Shown here piece by piece: positions 34,001 through 46,900 of a stretch of DNA of 64,000 bases. The translations under genes were made by a program, and so were the position numbers. Source of the stretch: Oscarella lobularis (lineage: Eukaryota; Porifera; Homoscleromorpha; Homosclerophorida; Oscarellidae); assembly GCF_947507565.1 (NCBI RefSeq), contig NC_089193.1, positions 806,001 through 870,000 of the forward strand, given 5' to 3'. The number at the start of each line of letters is the position of its first letter. The stretch's first letter is position 1. Below the pieces are notes generated by a model. It searched no databases, was not told the origin of the DNA, and saw only the letters and a list, made by a program, of their open reading frames with translations.

Positions 34001-37000
34001 GAAACTACTCGTCAGAGCTTGAAAAGCCAAGCATAATGTGTCAGATGTTGAGACATGTGAGAGATTTCTGCAGTGAAATTATTCTGTGCTTTGACGCAGA
34101 GACGTTCTTGAACTTGAAACTGACTCGTTCAGAGAGAAGAGATCGAGTTTCTTATGAAGACGTCTAAAACGACGGACCACCAAGCTACACCATCCAAGGG
34201 TTTTGTCGTGTCTTTTGAGGGAGCAGCTGAAGGTGTTGTCTTATCTGATAACCTGCCGCGTTTCTATGTTTGCACTCCTTTTGTTCAACAACAGGATACG
34301 TTTTCACTAGCTTGGACAGGCGAGAAGAATTTTCTTGGCCAGCCTGGCGAACTTCGAAAAGTTTTTAACGGTTTTCAGTGTTACAAGGTGATGTGGAAAG
34401 TGAAACGCCTAGATACTGACGATATCGACTCTCTGCGATTTTTTCTTCGGATAGCTTATCCTGACATTGCCAGCAAGCTTGACATACTTGATCAGGAGCT
34501 GAGGGAAGTAACGAAAAAATACGAAGATGGTTGCCGAAAACTAGCTGAAGTCTGTGATCAGGAGCGGCGATTGGTAGAACACTGCTGGAAGAAGAAGATT
34601 TCTGCTTTCCTTATGAAAGATTTCTTTTTGGAAGAGAACTCAACTCCTCCTCTTTTGACTGCTACGGGCGAAATTGCATGTCATCTCGAAGAAGCAGCCA
34701 ACAAATTGTTTCTTACTTTCCAGGAAGAGATACTTTCAGACTTTAGACGGCTTCGCGAAAAAACCCTAATAATTAGAAAAGTTAGCGCTGGAACCTCAAA
34801 AATTTTTGAAAGAAAAGCACTTGAAAAATTTACGATTTTAAGTTAAATTCAGCAAGTGCCCTTACCCAGTTTCAAAGCGAAAATGGTTCGTTTTGGAGTA
34901 AACTAAAGTCTAGTGTGAAAAATGCGATTCAAAAGTTAGATAGCTCTGATTTATCTAAGGCGTTTGCTTTGCCTAAGGATGCTAAATTAAGAGAAGCTCA
35001 CCTAGGTTTTTTTAAAATTCTTCGAGAGGTTTGGTATGAGAAATGTCCTTTTGACAATCGAAAGCGTTTGGAAGAATTGACCCTCTGTGAATGCTTGTGT
35101 TAATTAAAGAGATTAACCAAAAGAGGCAGAAGGTTGTAAAAGAGACCGACGGTGAAGGTAGAGAGTTTGGAAGTGGAAGTCTGACTGTTAATGTGTTCGA
35201 TTTTGATTCCCACGCTGGGCAAGGGCTGGTTCACCTGCGCTACAACCGTGAATATTTTGAGAAGAGCAAAATCGTGTATAAAGTACGCAAACTTGACGTA
35301 ACGAGTGCTGAATTGTCGGCAGCTGGAAGCAGCGAAGACTTTTCGTTTCATCCTCTGTTAATCGAGTTATACGGAACAGAGTTTATCTTGGTGCAAGGTG
35401 AGTTGGAAGTGAGAGCCCTCTATTCAATACCAAGCAACGACAAAGTAATCCTTATTGCGTATTTAAAATCTTCGGAGAGGACAGAGAATGTTCCCACATC
35501 GCAACATCTAACCGATCGTGTAGCTTTACTTACTGGGAACATTGCTGTTTACGTCGAGAAGTGGGACAGGTTGACCAAAGGTAAGCCAGTGAGAGTTTTT
35601 ACTGAGAAGGACGTTTCCCAAATGGCTTTCGATCCTAATAAACGACTTTTGGCTTTTTGGGATAACGAAGAGAAAGTTCTAGCTGTGTACGAATTTACTG
35701 AAGAGTACTTGTCGCTCCTACCCTATTCTCAGCATTCTTTGAAGGATAAATTTGATGGTGTTGGTATTTCAAACATGCAATTCTTTAATGGCAAAAATAT
35801 GATATTGCTTGTCGATTCGGATTCGCGAGGGTCAGTGTATGAAATATAGGAAAGGCACCAAAATTGTACCCTTCTCGATTGCAGTTCAAGAAAAGGGGAG
35901 CAAAATTCTCTTCGGTTTTTACCTACAATGACTTCGTACTCACTGTATCGTCATCACAGGCAGTTTCAGCTACTTCTGAAAGAAATAAAAGTCTAACGGC
36001 AGCGGGAGGAAATAACACTCATTCAGAAGCAAAAGGCAACTTCACTCTGAGAGCGTACTCTCGCGAAACATTTCGTCCAGTGTGCGGTGAAGAGATATAC
36101 GTTTTTGAAAGGGTGAGTGCACGTGCACAGTTTCGGTTGGTCGAACTTCATAGTCAGCTGCATGTACTTACTCTGTGTTGACAGTTCTGGAGGCAAATGC
36201 GACTCGATTCGGTTGAAACTGGTTTCGCCTGGCAGTGCCTTCAACACTTTTTCATGCGGTTCTTCGAAGAGTGACGGGGAGCTAAAGATAAATGAAATTT
36301 TGGAGCAATTCTACACTATTTTTCGAAAGTATGCTATTACTCATTGCTACCAAGCGGAAGAAAAACCGTTGCAAATTACTTTCAAAATTCCACTCGAGCC
36401 AAAACGTAACTTATCTCGAAAAGAGTTTCAAGAATATATGCTGTCGTACTTTCAGAATATGTTCATGGCTCTTGAAGCTGAGACGGGAAAATCGGTAAAG
36501 CCCCTCCTCAAAACGATGAGACTCCAAGTTTGCATTGGCGACGATTTATCAACCGTCTTTTCTTTCCCTTATAAACCGGTAGCATCGGATGACTTGGTTC
36601 TGTCAATAGCAACTTCAATACCTATTCATATTGCAAGGGCCGAAAACAACGTTCTACGCCCTTTGTCAAAAGGAGTTAATGTTACCTTTCCAGGAGATTT
36701 GAATTCTGTTCATGATTTCATTGATGTCATATCGTTTGGCGTTTATGAAGCTATTTTCAATTATGCAGCAAAGCCGGCAAAAGTGATAACGGCCAAGGGC
36801 AGGCAGAGTGCTGGAAAGAGTTTTTGCTTAATCACGTAACGGGCGCTCAGTTTGACATTGCTGGTGGCAGATGCACCCAGGGAATATGGAAGTCAGTTAG
36901 ACTCCATCCTGAGGTAACCGTTATTGCTCTGGATTTTGAAGGCTTGGGGTCATTCGAACGAAGTCGGCAAGAAGATATGCTCATGGCTGTTTTTGGCGCA

Positions 37001-39861
37001 GCTATAAGTTCACTTACCGTGTTTAAAACGGGACCCCGTTTTGACGAAGACACGAAGCGAATGTTCGACCGTTTTCAGGACGGCGCCACCTATCTCAAAC
37101 AAAGTGACACGAAAGGTCAGCTTTTTAGAGGGAAGCTGTCTGTCGTATGCAAGGACGTCTCTTCTGAAGATTCCAACTCCGTTCGACAGGAAATGATAAA
37201 GAAAATAAAAGAGGTTCTATATACGAACACGGAGAATAATTTTGTCAAAAATTTGTATGGAGGATCCTTCCGCGTTGCTACATCCGAAAATTTTGGAAAA
37301 AGAGAGTTTTTTGTGAAAGCTTTGTTTCCATCAGAGAACTTTTTGACGCTCAGAAAAGTCTTGGTTCTGCAAAAGATACTGCGGTTCTAATGAAAACTGT
37401 TCTCGCTAAAATTTACTTGCAAGACTGGACTGCTCTTGACAAATTAAACAAGAATTACCAAAGTGATCAAATTGCTCAGGCAGAACGTTAGAGAAGCTGT
37501 TTGGTATGGTTTTCTCTTTAACAGCGCAAGCCCGTTGAGGAAATTTGACTCCGACAGGGACGTCGTTGATGAAAAGGAACTGCCAAATTCTTTATCGGAG
37601 AAAGATTTTGGTTTTGTACTGTATTCTGCCAACGAGAGAGGTAGATCTAAGTTGAAAGAACGCCTGATCAAGGATTTTGGTACCTTGAACAGAAAGCGCG
37701 TTAGAACAACCGAGTGGTGTAGCTCTCTTGGGAAACAGTTGAAAGCACTCGTCCAAAGAAGAATATCTAGAGTTAAAGACTGGATTCTCCTTAATACCAA
37801 AGTTTTCAAGGACGACAGCGATGTAACACACCTTCGTCAAGAAGCGAAGCTAAACTATTTCGATCCTATTCGCCAGTTTTGGACGATTTGCCAGCAGAAG
37901 TGTCAGAAGTGCGATCGCCTTTGTTTAAAACAAAGCTATCATAATGATGACCAGATTCATGATTGCTACACTGACCACAAATGTGAATACAATTGTTCAT
38001 ACTGCAACTCTGGCGGAAAATGTTTTGCGTGTGGTCATTGTGGAGGTCACTCTGGCAAACATCAGTGCAAGGAGAAGCTTGCACTTGCGTTAGTATCTGC
38101 GAACTTTCCGCATATCGCGGATGTCTTAAAACGTGTTCGCGAACAATTGAGCATGACGTCAAAGTAGAGGAGGAACGAAACCGACTGCATCGATGCGATG
38201 CAGAAGTTCACTTTTGCAACCAACTGTGCCATCTCTCTGGCTGCAAAAATGACTGCTCCCTGCCGTACGATCACAAAGGAAGGCACCAATGCACAATTGA
38301 CTATTGTCCGAAAGGTTGTTGCATGGACTTCTGTAGCAATCGCTGCGGAAGCAGTGATCACTTTCATTCATTGCAGAAGGAGGAACTTCACATCTGCGTA
38401 CACAAACATGACTGCAGAGAGGACTGTGAGATGCCTGGATATTGTACTATTGAGGCTACGTTTACTGGAAGCAAGACCGAAATGTTTAAAGGCAAATTTG
38501 GCGAGTTCGAATACGTTAAGCAGGCTAGGCAGATTCCTAGAACAAAGCGGTGCGGTATTCCTATTCCTCCCGGCCAAACACGTCATGATGGCGGTCACTG
38601 TCATTATTTTCCTGACGAAGCGCACGAGATTCACTTTTGCACGGCTAACTGCCCCACTTGCGAGAATATTTGCGTAAAGGAATTTGGTCACGCAGGGCTT
38701 CACAACACGAATCATTCCAACATGGTAAATAAAGTAATTGTGTGTGAATCAGCCGAAGGCGCGGACCTTGGCGACCGAAGGTACGCTAGGGGCGAATCGG
38801 CACGAGCTGAAATGTGCGATCACTTTTGCAAACGCCTTGGTCGAGGACCTCACATTCACATTATGCGTTGTCCGGGAAACCACGAGAACGTCAATGATCC
38901 ACGCTTGAAGCACGATATTACTCACGTTGACATAGATCCAAGCTTGGTGCTCGACGAAGTTACTCATGAATATTATTGGGAACAATGCAAATTCGAAGAC
39001 AACTGCACTGACGCGGAAAGAGGATTGTATCAGAAGTGCTGCTTTATCTGCGAAACTGTTGAACGTACTCCAGACTTCGGAGCTGACCATGACGCTTTCT
39101 GTCAGCTGGATCTTTGGCATGCTCCTCTCAGTTCCAAACATCCTGTAGCGGAAGGTCATGTAAGTAGCGGTGGCCATCATTTCCGATGCCATCATGAAAA
39201 GAATATCGGCCACCACGTCGTGCTTGTCATTGACAAGTCTTCGTCTATGAGTGAGAATGATCAGCGACCAGGGGAAAGTAGCCCGTTAAGGGGAGGCGAG
39301 CTGGATAATCGTTTTGGTGCAGTGCTAGAAACGTGCGACGCGTTCTGTAGAAAGCGGTCTTCTGCGTCGCGAAATGACGCTCTGACTGTGATCTTCTTTA
39401 GTACTAAAGCGACTTCGCATTGGGTAGGAGAGCCCATGTCTCCTTGTTTATCAGCAGTTTTTAGTCAAAGAGTAGTTATTGAAGGTGGCACTTGCTATGC
39501 TCCGGCCTTGCCTGAAGCCAGAGACGCCATTGCTTCGTTTGCACAAAAGGACGTCGCTAATCGCGAAATGCTTCCTGTTGTAATTATGCTAAGCGATAAT
39601 GAATGTCATGATCCTAAGAATGCTGTTGCTGAAGCAGCCTCTCTTAAAAAGTCATCGGACGACCTGACGAGAGCTTCCCCTATTGTTTTTTGCATTCGAT
39701 TTGGATCAAATGCATCTGGGAAGGACGTCCTTAGAAAAATTTCATCAGATGATGAAGTATCTCAGTCAGAGACAACCATTGAACTCGATAAAGTGTTTCA
39801 TACCTATCATGAAAAGATGGTTCGAGGGACAATTGGTGTTTTAGATAAAGATTTGTTCTAG
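31064..39861 (+). CDS. Giant immune-type GTPase: SNTX/MACPF-like, B-box-like, VLIG/GBP-like, VWA
   Basis: Exon 1 (31064-31168) opens with 'QALGRDFLLGTLYDAR', the signature start of stonustoxin-type MACPF-like regions that are also found in large interferon-type GTPases. Further parts of that region follow to about 32.4 kb (THVVVGVNWG; 'DFNVCGDVV'). Then come a Ser/Pro/Thr-rich linker (32.5-33.1 kb), a B-box-like Cys/His region (33.2-33.6 kb, CRDCPTDRQYLCIECF), a long helical part, and a GTPase at 36.78-37.4 kb with P-loop GRQSAGKS and 'LDFEGLGSF'. A Cys/His-rich region (37.9-39.2 kb) is followed by a VWA domain near the C-terminus with MIDAS 'DKSSSMS'. The coding line changes frame about ten times; some changes are introns, several are single-base slips at homopolymers (31566-31570, 33191-33198, 36831-36835). 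No independent nonsense codon was noticed. It is either an assembly-damaged gene or a young pseudogene. A role in cytosolic defence is inferred from the family. Confidence 0.75.
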
Positions 39862-40029
39862 GTCTGTAGAAGTTATTAGGAGAACGTTCTTGAGGTAGAC
39901 TATTACTCAGTGTTTTGCGTTTCGTTAGTTTCATTTCTTATTATAGTAGGAATAGCTCGTGACAACGGCAAATTTAGTTAACTTTACTATGCTAGGTTCT
40001 TATGTACTTTCATATGACTGCGCAAAGGC

Positions 40030-40035
40030 AATAAA
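40030..40035 (+). terminator. Polyadenylation signal AATAAA
   Basis: AATAAA about 170 bases after the stop codon of the giant GTPase gene, with no other gene nearby on this strand. Confidence 0.5.
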
Positions 40036-40345
40036 TTCATTTTCAAGTTGATTTTGTGGTCTCCCACGAACCTTTCTCTGCTCTGATCGAGTCTTTGGAC
40101 ACGAAGAAACATATGCTGCATAGACGCCGAAGATGAAGAGAGACGGCCGGTCCCGGTCAGTTGGCCTGATCGATATCTTGCAGAGTAGGCATTCAGCGCT
40201 AATTTCCGCCGAGCCCTGCAATTGGGCGAGAGCCTCTATACTTGAAGGAATATTCGCATTTCCTCATACAGTGTAGCAAGCGGTGGGAACGCTCACGCTC
40301 TAACCTTACGTACGTGTACGTGTACGTCTTGTTCTTATAGGTAGG

Positions 40346-41613
40346 GTAGGTGAAGGTAAATCCCGGACAAAATGGCAACTTCCCGGAAGATCGACCTACT
40401 GCGCTCAGATTACAACATTTTTGCAAACAGCTTGATGATGCACTGAATCGCAAGGATAATAGCTTTCGATCGAGCCATGGGCGAGCGACGTCCGTCGCGT
40501 AGTTATCGAGATATGCTCACTTGAATCCGGTAGTGCAAATCACGTGAGGTCGAATTAGTGCAGGTAAAACCCGGACACCGCTATATCTTCGCGAGAACAG
40601 CATCAAAAAATGTACTTCGACCTTTTTCCGGGGCAAAATTTATCGCTGATTCCAATGGTGCAACTCGTTTTAGCGTAAAAGCAGCGATTACGGCGATATG
40701 CCGATTTGTGCACAGGCACTTTTTCAAACAAACCGAAGCCGTATCCACAAGCCTCTTACCTGATAACCTTTTGCTTCATATTTAACGACTTTTCAAGCAT
40801 TTTGAAGTCTTTTTATAGGCATAATACACAGAAAAAAAGGAAAATGATGAGAACGACCTCCCACTTTTCAAAACATTAGAATAAAGCTTTACCTATTGAT
40901 AAAAAAGCGTCAAAGTGCTACTAAAAGTCGATGGAGAGTTTTCATAGTGATACAATAGGTGCTCTAGCAAGAACAGTGGTTGGCCAAAAAATTTTGCGGT
41001 TCAACCAGAGCCTGCTTCTGGATCTGGCATTTATTGATATTTCTAAGCACCGGAAGGCGCACTGAGACGTTTTTAGTGAAGAGTTACCGTGTAAGACTAA
41101 TGAATGAGCTGCTGGTTTCATGCAGTCATCATTTCTCTTTGTTTTCTGGGTGTAATGCCTATAAAAAGACTTCAAAATGCTTGAAAAGTAGTTAAATATG
41201 AAGCAAAAGGTTATTAGGTAAGAGGCTTGTTGATACGGCTTCGGTTTGTTTGAAAAAGTGCCTGTGCAAAAAATCGGTATATCGCCGTAATCGCTGCTTT
41301 TAAGCTAAAACGAGTTGCACCATTGGAATCAGCGATAAATTTGCCCCGGAGAAGGTCGAAGTACATTTTTTGATGCTGTTCTCGCGAAGATATACTTGCA
41401 CTAATTCGACCTCACGTGATTTGCACTACCGGATTCAAGTGAGCATATCTCGATAACTACGTGACGGACGCCGCTCGCCCATGGCTCGATCGAAAGCTAT
41501 TAGCCTTGCGATTCAGTGCATCATCAAGCCGTTTGCAAAAATGTTGTAATCTGAGCGCAGTAGGTCGATCTTCCGGGAAGTTGCCATTTTGTCCGGGATT
41601 TACCTTCACCTAC
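40346..41613. mobile_element. 1.27-kb foldback element
   Basis: Arms of about 480 bp are reverse complements: 40346-40835 and about 41140-41613. The ends read GTAGGTGAAGGTAAATCCCGG and its complement, and identity between arms is high with a few substitutions. The unique centre (about 40840-41140) has no gene. No clear target-site duplication could be seen, so the exact ends are uncertain. It is not related in sequence to the TAG-type elements. Confidence 0.8.
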
Positions 41614-43864
41614 GGGTTACTTGCTTACGGGCAATCGGTCGTCTAGCGATCGAAGCTGTCCAGCGTACGTTCAATCCGTTCTTCGATAGCGTAAAACGTA
41701 TTGCCGCTAGTGGATGGCTAAGATGCTATCGAGAGCGCCGATGGAAAGCTCTCTGCGACTGCATGTGCATGCAGTGGCAGAATGCAGGACCAGCAGTGAC
41801 GTACAGTCGCAGGTAGCGTCGAAACTCTGCTCAGTTATGTAACAACCTTTTTAGGTTCAATTTTGTACCGGAGATTGTGTTGTGCTCGAGCGTTTCGGGA
41901 ACGCTGAAACTAAAAGCAGACGATGTATAATCTATGATGTAGCCTTCACGACGGGTCCGAGTTTTGTTAGATTGGTGACCCAACGAGAGCGCGAACGAAC
42001 AGCAGCGTGCTCATGCCACTGCATGGTTTGCTCGGGGAAACTGGAAGGTGCAGTAGGTTCAATTACGTTATAACTCTGGGCAAAGCAATGGTACCCCGGG
42101 GCCTCAGGTAGGAATTCCAATGTAATCAGTTTTATAGGAGGATACACGACTTCATCTAAAGTTTTTCTGCGCCAGCGTTCGTGACCGTATCTTTTCTCCA
42201 ATTTTCTTCCGCCTCCTTTTGTTGCTCAAGGCCAGTAAAGTTAGTTGATTGACGCCGTTGGTCGGATGACCGAAGCGGATGTTATTTATTACTGAGCTAT
42301 TAGTATAAAAATGCGATACTTCGTAGGGAAACAACCATCCTATTTGTCCGGTGATGTTGGAAGACGCGCGTCTGGCAACCAAAATGACCGACGAAATGCT
42401 TGAAAGAGGAATGCTACTTTTATAGGGTTCAGTTTTCCGTCGCTCCTTACGGCAAGGCTCGCATTCGCGTTCGATTGAGTGCTGTTCGTTTGCACGAGGA
42501 CGTTGATCGATGCGACGCTTTCATTCCGTGATAGCTTTTGAGAACTCTCGTTTGCCTTATCGCGGGGGGGACTTGGAGGAACGGGGGGAGACGGCAGTAA
42601 CTAGATAAGGCGCGGGAATCTAAATATGGTGCGGAAACTAGACTAGACAAGGCGCGGAGACGCATGCAATCATATTAGATTTTCTTCCGATAATTGTTTT
42701 GATGTTTTCAGCGTTCCTTCCAGCACAGGTTCCTTCCAACACAGATGGAAGAACAAGAACAGTTAGTCGTAGCAAAATACTACATCTATGTAAGGGACTT
42801 CACTGGGTTATTTCCTAGGCCAGGCCCAGTTGATTGACTTGTTTGGCTCGCGCTCTGACGTTCCCAACGCACGTGAGCTTATAATACCGTAGTTCCTCGC
42901 GCCCGATGAGTTGAAAAGCGATTGCATTGACATTGATGTCAAGGTGGGCAAATTGTCTGTCAAAAGATGTCCGTGTCGCTCATACGCTGTTTTATCCGCG
43001 TAAACGGGCAGGTAGGCGTAGAATTCTTTCACGTATCATGCAGTACGCACTGTTGTGTTCGACTGCGAAGTTGCACTGTGCACTTCCTCCCTTTCAGTCG
43101 CGTCCGCGGTTAGAAGCCCCTATTTGGAGAGGCCTCCTTTTGGCAGGTTTCAGGTCGTTTATAAAATAAGATCACTTGCGGAAGTTATTTTATGATATGA
43201 AAGGGGCTCTTCTCGTACGAAATCGGTCTTTTCACAAAATAGGACAGACTTTTCTATGACACTTGGCTCAAAACTAGGTTTCAAAAGAGTCGCGAGCGAC
43301 GACGTCTGCCTTCGACTGTATTTCATTGCAGTGCCCGATAGCAACTATTTGCACTTGGGTATCTTCTTAGTCAGCCTCGGTTAGCATGTAGTGTTTTTGT
43401 GTGCGTATGGATAGCACAGCTTGCTCATACCCTCATGGCTGCATGGACTCTTGATTGCCGGTAGCTGCAGGGCCGACTACGGTATACTGTACCCTTAAAA
43501 CGACTGACCAAAGCCTCCGCTCGTCATTTGACGCCGTTTCGGTACGTACGTTTGCCAACTCCCTTTGCTATAATCAGTGATGACGTCTATGTGTAGATGC
43601 GCTCTGATGGTGGTATCTTGTGCTATTTTCCGGTCGGACGTTCTGTGCACCTGGTCAGTGCTCGACCGTAGACAGTTACGGACATATCCCTCTGAGGAAG
43701 GTAATTGATTACTGGAAATTAAGTTATAGTAAGAAAGTAGGCTTCCAAAAATCTTTTCACAATATGCTTTTACCACAACCTCGTTTGTTACTCCTTTCAA
43801 GGATGGGGTCAACTATGTAGGTATGAAGGATGCAATTAGTGTGAATTCGATGATCTTCAGCCGT
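41614..43864. other. No gene recognised; contains a relic of a secreted-protein exon
   Basis: About 41834-42020 resembles two downstream pieces: 51903-51945 (a laminin-G exon border, GTTCAATTTTGTACCGGAGATTGTGTTG type) and 53090-53200 (GACGATGTA...CACGACGAGTCCGAG and GAACAGCAGCGTGCTCAT types). It looks like a partial, decayed duplicate of the region behind the EGF gene. The remaining sequence to the EGF promoter shows nothing recognisable. Confidence 0.5.
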
Positions 43865-43867
43865 CCC

Positions 43868-43874
43868 TATATAG
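43868..43874 (+). promoter_or_regulatory. Probable TATA box of the EGF gene
   Basis: TATATAG inside the 12-bp palindrome CCCTATATAGGG (43865-43876), about 70 bases before the start codon of the EGF/laminin-G gene. Confidence 0.5.
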
Positions 43875-43942
43875 GGCCGTAGGGTATAAGACATCCTTCA
43901 GGACGCGAACGTCAGTTCCGTCTGCTCGTTCGTCGCGTTCAC

Positions 43943-46900
43943 ATGTGTTGCTTTAGGAAAGTTTTCTTTGCTTTCGTTCTTCTATCTTTGCTACTTGTGA
44001 GCAAAGGCGTTTACAAAAGCCACGAAAGCGAGGGTATGGAGTGTACATCTTCTGTGCGTCCGTGATATATACGATTAACCCCTAATTTATCTAATAACCG
44101 GAGACTGACGCAGAAACGTTACACACAAATCTAGACTGTCTAGTCTAATAGAACCTTTGAGATTTAGCCTATGCCTGAAGTGTAAATGGTACAAGAGTTT
44201 TAAAACTTGAGATTATTTTGGTTTCTGCACTTTATAGGACCGAACTTCTGGAGCTGTTCATCGTTATCATCTGGCACGGAGATATACGATTGCATCAAGT
44301 CAAATGCTTCTTGCGCTGATAACGTGGAGAAGTACGCTAGACCGCTCTTGCGACAATCAATAAAAACACCAACAGGATTTTGGGAAGACGTCAATACCTG
44401 CATGACAAATAGCATTGTGGAAGCGCTTAAGCAGGCCAATAACCTCACGGGGTCTGAGTGCTATGAGTTCAATGAAGACATCTTTCATTTTTACAGCGAA
44501 TGTCTGCACAACGCGCTATGTAGATACACGCTCACGCGAAGGGAATCAAAAGACCTCATAGATCTCTTTTTCATGTCACTAGACAACAACTATGCTCCGC
44601 CGTTTGACTGCGTCAAAACTCCCTGCATCCACGGCACTTGCGTTTCGGTTAAGGAAGGATGCGACAACTTTTGCGAATGCGACAGAGGCTTTCAAGGACA
44701 ATTGTGCGACATTGAGGTCATTGAATGCGATTCAGAGCCCTGTCAAAATGGAGGTCTCTGTCTAGAAGCCATCGGTTCTTACACGTGTGACTGCAGTAGA
44801 ACTGGCTACACTGGTGGGAATTGCGAGACTGAAATACTCGAATGTTCGTCAGACCCTTGTCAAAATGGGGGTGTCTGTGAAGAAGCCATTAGCTCTTACT
44901 CGTGTGACTGCAGAGGAACTGGCTTCACTGGTGAGAATTGCGAGACTGAAATACTCGAATGTTCGTCAGACCCTTGTCAAAATGGGGGTGTCTGTGAAGA
45001 AGACATTAGGTCTTACTCGTGTGACTGCAGAGGAACTGGCTTCACTGGTGAGAATTGCGAGACTGAAATACTCGAATGTTCGTCAGACCCTTGTCAAAAT
45101 GGGGGTGTCTGTGAAGAAGCCATTAGCTCTTACTCGTGTGACTGCACTGGAACTGGCTTCACTGGTGAGAATTGCGAGATTGAAATACTCGAATGTTCGT
45201 CAGACCCTTGTCAAAATGGGGGTGTCTGTGAAGAAGCCATTAGGTCTTACTCGTGTGACTGCAGAGGAACTGGGTTCACTGGTGAGAATTGCGAGACTGA
45301 AATACTCGAATGTTCGTCAGACCCTTGTCAAAATGGGGGTGTCTGTGAAGAAGCCATTAGCTCTTACTCGTGTGACTGCACTGGAACTGGCTTCACTGGT
45401 GAGAATTGCGAGATTGAAATACTCGAATGTTCGTCAGACCCTTGTCAAAATGGGGGTGTCTGTGAAGAAGCAATTAGCTCTTACTCGTGTGACTGCAGAG
45501 GAACTGGGTTCACTGGTGAGAATTGCGAGACTGAAATACTCGAATGTTCGTCAGACCCTTGTCAAAATGGGGGTGTCTGTGAAGAAGCCATTAGCTCTTA
45601 CTCGTGTGACTGCAGAGGAACTGGCTTCACTGGTGAGAATTGCGAGACTGAAATACTCGAATGTTCGTCAGACCCTTGTCAAAATGGGGGTGTCTGTGAA
45701 GAAGACATTAGGTCTTACTCGTGTGACTGCAGAGGAACTGGCTTCACTGGTGAGAATTGCGAGACTGAAATACTCGAATGTTCGTCAGACCCTTGTCAAA
45801 ATGGGGGTGTCTGTGAAGAAGCCATTAGCTCTTACTCGTGTGACTGCACTGGAACTGGCTTCACTGGTGAGAATTGCGAGATTGAAATACTCGAATGTTC
45901 GTCAGACCCTTGTCAAAATGGGGGTGTCTGTGAAGAAGCCATTAGGTCTTACTCGTGTGACTGCAGAGGAACTGGGTTCACTGGTGAGAATTGCGAGACT
46001 GAAATACTCGAATGTTCGTCAGACCCTTGTCAAAATGGGGGTGTCTGTGAAGAAGCCATTAGCTCTTACTCGTGTGACTGCACTGGAACTGGCTTCACTG
46101 GTGAGAATTGCGAGATTGAAATACTCGAATGTTCGTCAGACCCTTGTCAAAATGGGGGTGTCTGTGAAGAAGCAATTAGCTCTTACTCGTGTGACTGCAG
46201 AGGAACTGGGTTCACTGGTGAGAATTGCGAGACTGAAATACTCGAATGTTCGTCAGACCCTTGTCAAAATGGGGGTGTCTGTGAAGAAGCTATTAGCTCT
46301 TACTCGTGTGACTGCAGAGGAACTGGGTTCACTGGTGAGAATTGCGAGACTGAAATACTCGAATGTTCGTCAGACCCTTGTCAAAATGGGGGTGTCTGTG
46401 AAGAAGCTATTAGCTCTTACTCGTGTGACTGCAGAGGAACTGGGTTCACTGGTGAGAATTGCGAGACTGAAATACTCGAATGTTCGTCAGACCCTTGTCA
46501 AAATGGGGGTGCCTGTGAAGAAGCCATTAGCTCTTACTCGTGTGACTGCAGAGGAACTGGGTTCACTGGTGAGAATTGCGAGATTGAAATACTCGAATGT
46601 TCGTCAGACCCTTGTCAAAATGGGGGTGTCTGTGAAGAAGCCATTAGCTCTTACTCGTGTGACTGCACTGGAACTGGCTTCACTGGTGAGAATTGCGAGA
46701 TTGAAATACTCGAATGTTCGTCAGACCCTTGTCAAAATGGGGGTGTCTGTGAAGAAGCAATTAGCTCTTACTCGTGTGACTGCACTGGAACTGGCTTCAC
46801 TGGTGAGAATTGCGAGATTGAAATACTCGAATGTTCGTCAGACCCTTGTCAAAATGGGGGTGTCTGTGAAGAAGCAATTAGCTCTTACTCGTGTGACTGC

